From Tetrapisispora phaffii CBS 4417 (taxonomy: Eukaryota > Ascomycota > Saccharomycetes > Saccharomycetales > Saccharomycetaceae): a DNA stretch of 64,000 nucleotides. The position numbers and the translations under genes are program-made. The stretch covers positions 620,001-684,000 of the forward strand of contig NC_016526.1 in assembly GCF_000236905.1 (NCBI RefSeq). The letters run 5' to 3'. The notes beneath the pieces are model-generated. The model saw nothing but the letters and a program-made list of their open reading frames with translations, was not told the origin of the DNA and did no database searches. Shown piece after piece: positions 62,118 through 64,000 of this stretch; the stretch's first letter is position 1, and the number at the start of each line of letters is the position of its first letter.

Positions 62118-63295
62118 TATGTTCGAGTGAGTACTTGTGTGTAAGGGAGTGATTGCGTTAGAATAAGGTCTCCAATCAAAGTCTCAGTGGTTGTGAATGT
62201 TGATGCATATATATATGTGTTTCTATGTGTGTGTAATTGGAAGTTAGTTAACATCTCATTATCGCTCAGGGGGAGTTATAAATTATCAAATGAGGAACCT
62301 TCAAATTTCAGTTTAGCTATCGTTCTCATCACGCGCTATTAATCACCTGAGCCAAAAGAAGGTTGATTGATTGATGTAATTAGCAAAAGAACGACCCATT
62401 GACTCAAGAGTAAGTACAACAATATTATCAAATGTGAAGATGATGAATGGCAATTTCTTCAAGACCCTCATTTTCACACCGACAGCAAAGAAGCTATGCT
62501 CTCTACCTAAAATTATTATATTCTAGTTTTCATTGTTACATTATAATGCATTCACACATGCCATCGGAGCAATATTGTGGAAGGAGACAGTAACGATTGT
62601 ACAGTTTTTTATAGATTTTAATGTTACAAAGACATATACCACATGAACTAAATTACAATACCAATCACTTCAAACTCTTGCTCTGTGTCGTTCGTTAGAA
62701 CTAACCATGATCATAACTATACCATTAACTTGGCACAGCCTCACGTCATGAATCGACGACGAACATGACTCCTCGCCATCTGCTAGCACATACAATGCAG
62801 CTGATATGATATAACCTGGGTGTTGTATAGTACAGTGTCCAAGTCAAGACAACCTAACCTGGTTGTACAATTTTGGAAAGTTTTGGCGATGAGCTATTGA
62901 GGAATTGAAATTTCGTTTCGGTCTTCTACGCAGGTTTCTGGGGAAAACGCCAATGAAATTTCAAAAGTTTCGCGATTTTTGTAAATTTAGAAACTTCAAT
63001 TTTCGTATCTCTCAATATCTTACTGTGTAATGGTTAATGAAAGATAGTCTATTCAATGATCTCGTATTATGCCCTCATGGTTTATGGACAATGTGATCTC
63101 TAAAACAATCAACGGATGATTTGGATGCAAGTGGCTTGTTTCTAAACATATCCAAAAGCTTTGTTTCTTGATTCATAACAACCTGTGAAATTTTGACAAA
63201 TTTCGCATTCACTATTTTCAACTGCATATATATAAATATATATATATTTATATTTATATCACATTGTGATAGTTGGTTAAGCATAATTAAGTTTG
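62118..63295. other. LAP4-HSL1 divergent promoter region
   Basis: Holds a Gcn4 consensus TGACTCA (62400-62406), a PAC octamer GCGATGAG (62886-62893), an SCB-type TTTCGCG (62968-62974) ahead of HSL1, and TA/TG microsatellites near both genes. No RNA or protein gene was recognised. Confidence 0.55.
62968..62974 (-). promoter_or_regulatory. SCB-type element upstream of HSL1
   Basis: TTTCGCG is the reverse complement of CGCGAAA, an SBF site, 322 bp before HSL1, a gene expressed at G1/S in S. cerevisiae. Confidence 0.45.
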
Positions 63296-64000
63296 ATGAG
63301 CACACTTGCATCTAGCACGGCTCTCTCAAGAAGCTTCAATATGGGGGACTGGAATGGCATGGAGAATGATCAATTGGACCATGTTGTTCTATCGGTAACG
63401 GACGCTACTAAAAGGTTATCCCAACATCAAGATACTGATGATCTGGGTTCCTTGGATTTACATTCCAGTAGGAATAGTATTCGCAATGATAATGAGTATG
63501 GGAAGAAACGTACAGCATCAAAAATTAGTAAATTGCAAAGACGTGGGAAGAAGAAGACGTCGAGGGATATGATAGGACCTTGGAAGTTGGGGAAAACTTT
63601 GGGAAAAGGTTCTTCTGGAAGAGTCAGGCTGGCGAAGAATAAAGAGACTGGCCAATTGGCTGCGATTAAAATCGTTCCGAAATCAAAGAGTACAAAGTTT
63701 AATAATGCAAAAAAAAATGGTAATGGGAAAGACAATACTTACGATAATAAACCTCATCTATCCTATTCTTCGTTGCATAACAGAAGTAACCATTCGGTTT
63801 TACATAATCCATCATTTTTGATGGATAATAGTATCATTAAAAATGAATTGGGCAGTGATTTGGATGACGATGGTAATGATAGCAGGAATAAAGATAATTC
63901 AAATCGTTATGGTATCGAAAGAGAAATTGTAATAATGAAATTAGTGTCTCATCCTAACGTGATGGCATTGTATGAAGTTTGGGAAAATAAAAATGAATTG
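63296..64000 (+). CDS. HSL1: Morphogenesis checkpoint kinase Hsl1, 5' part only
   Basis: Nim1-related kinase at the bud-neck septin ring that promotes Swe1 degradation. Only the first 235 codons are in the window; the frame is still open at 64000. The start at 63296 (MSTLASSTALSRSFN) is preceded by an in-frame stop four codons earlier. LDHVVLSVTDATKRLSQ resembles the Hsl1 N-terminal block; the kinase domain starts at about residue 93 with IGPWKLGKTLGKGSSGRVRLAKNKETGQLAAIKIVPK, then an Asn/Ser-rich insert of about 60 residues and YGIEREIVIMKLVSHPNVMALYEVWENKNEL. The insert inside the N-lobe also occurs in S. cerevisiae Hsl1. Confidence 0.95.
   Translation, partial: MSTLASSTALSRSFNMGDWNGMENDQLDHVVLSVTDATKRLSQHQDTDDLGSLDLHSSRNSIRNDNEYGKKRTASKISKLQRRGKKKTSRDMIGPWKLGKTLGKGSSGRVRLAKNKETGQLAAIKIVPKSKSTKFNNAKKNGNGKDNTYDNKPHLSYSSLHNRSNHSVLHNPSFLMDNSIIKNELGSDLDDDGNDSRNKDNSNRYGIEREIVIMKLVSHPNVMALYEVWENKNEL

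Overview
The window is nuclear DNA from a budding yeast of the Saccharomycetaceae. Every long reading frame reads in the standard code without introns, AT-rich intergenic DNA separates compact genes, and about thirty proteins are recognisable orthologues of Saccharomyces cerevisiae genes. S. cerevisiae identities, lengths and gene positions are from memory; no search was run. The gene order interleaves genes that in S. cerevisiae lie on chromosome XI (YKL101-YKL127) and chromosome XIII (YMR084-YMR105), two blocks paired by the whole-genome duplication. Most of both gene sets is present here, but SSH4, OAC1, VPH2, HAP4, NPL6 and YMR087W are not seen. This is near the pre-duplication order with some losses, so the species is either a duplicated yeast that kept most genes on this copy or a close non-duplicated relative. 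The species is not identified.

Layout. 1-2302: tRNA-Lys(CUU) in repeat-rich DNA with a long inverted repeat. 2303-13837: PGM1, YPK1, RRN3, SRP21 and DGR2. 14385-20059: SRT1, MUB1, SBA1 and a YMR099C-like epimerase. 20488-25249: PRR1, APN1 and RAD27 on the minus strand. 25250-27195: tRNA-Asp(GUC), degenerate repeat DNA and an ABF1 promoter. 27196-33595: ABF1, ATP25, KTI12 and MTG1. 33670-36187: the divergent vitamin B6 pair SNZ1/SNO1. 36204-44237: CTF13, SLD2, UTP15, AIP1 and a YMR090W-like protein. 45351-52145: YTA12, with an apparent frameshift after its mitochondrial presequence, a 2.4 kb gene-poor stretch, and VBA1. 52920-62117: AAT1, a SEG-like eisosome protein, GFA1 and LAP4/APE1. 63296-64000: the 5' end of HSL1, cut by the window edge.

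Functions are ordinary housekeeping: sugar phosphate and hexosamine supply (PGM1, GFA1), membrane stress signalling (YPK1, SEG), ribosome production (RRN3, UTP15), DNA replication and repair (RAD27, APN1, SLD2), cell cycle and kinetochore (HSL1, CTF13), mitochondrial assembly (ATP25, MTG1, YTA12, AAT1) and vacuolar function (VBA1, LAP4). Several promoters carry sites that fit the expected control: MCB boxes at RAD27 and SLD2, an Abf1 site in the ABF1 promoter, RRPE/GATGAG elements at RRN3 and UTP15, and Gcn4-type sites near AAT1 and SNZ1.

No mobile element with coding capacity, CRISPR array, virus or clearly new multi-gene system was found. The least explained items are the YTA12 frame break, the inverted repeats beside tRNA-Lys, the 16-bp GC-rich hairpin and open frames in the YTA12-VBA1 gap, and a perfect Mcm1-type palindrome between LAP4 and GFA1.
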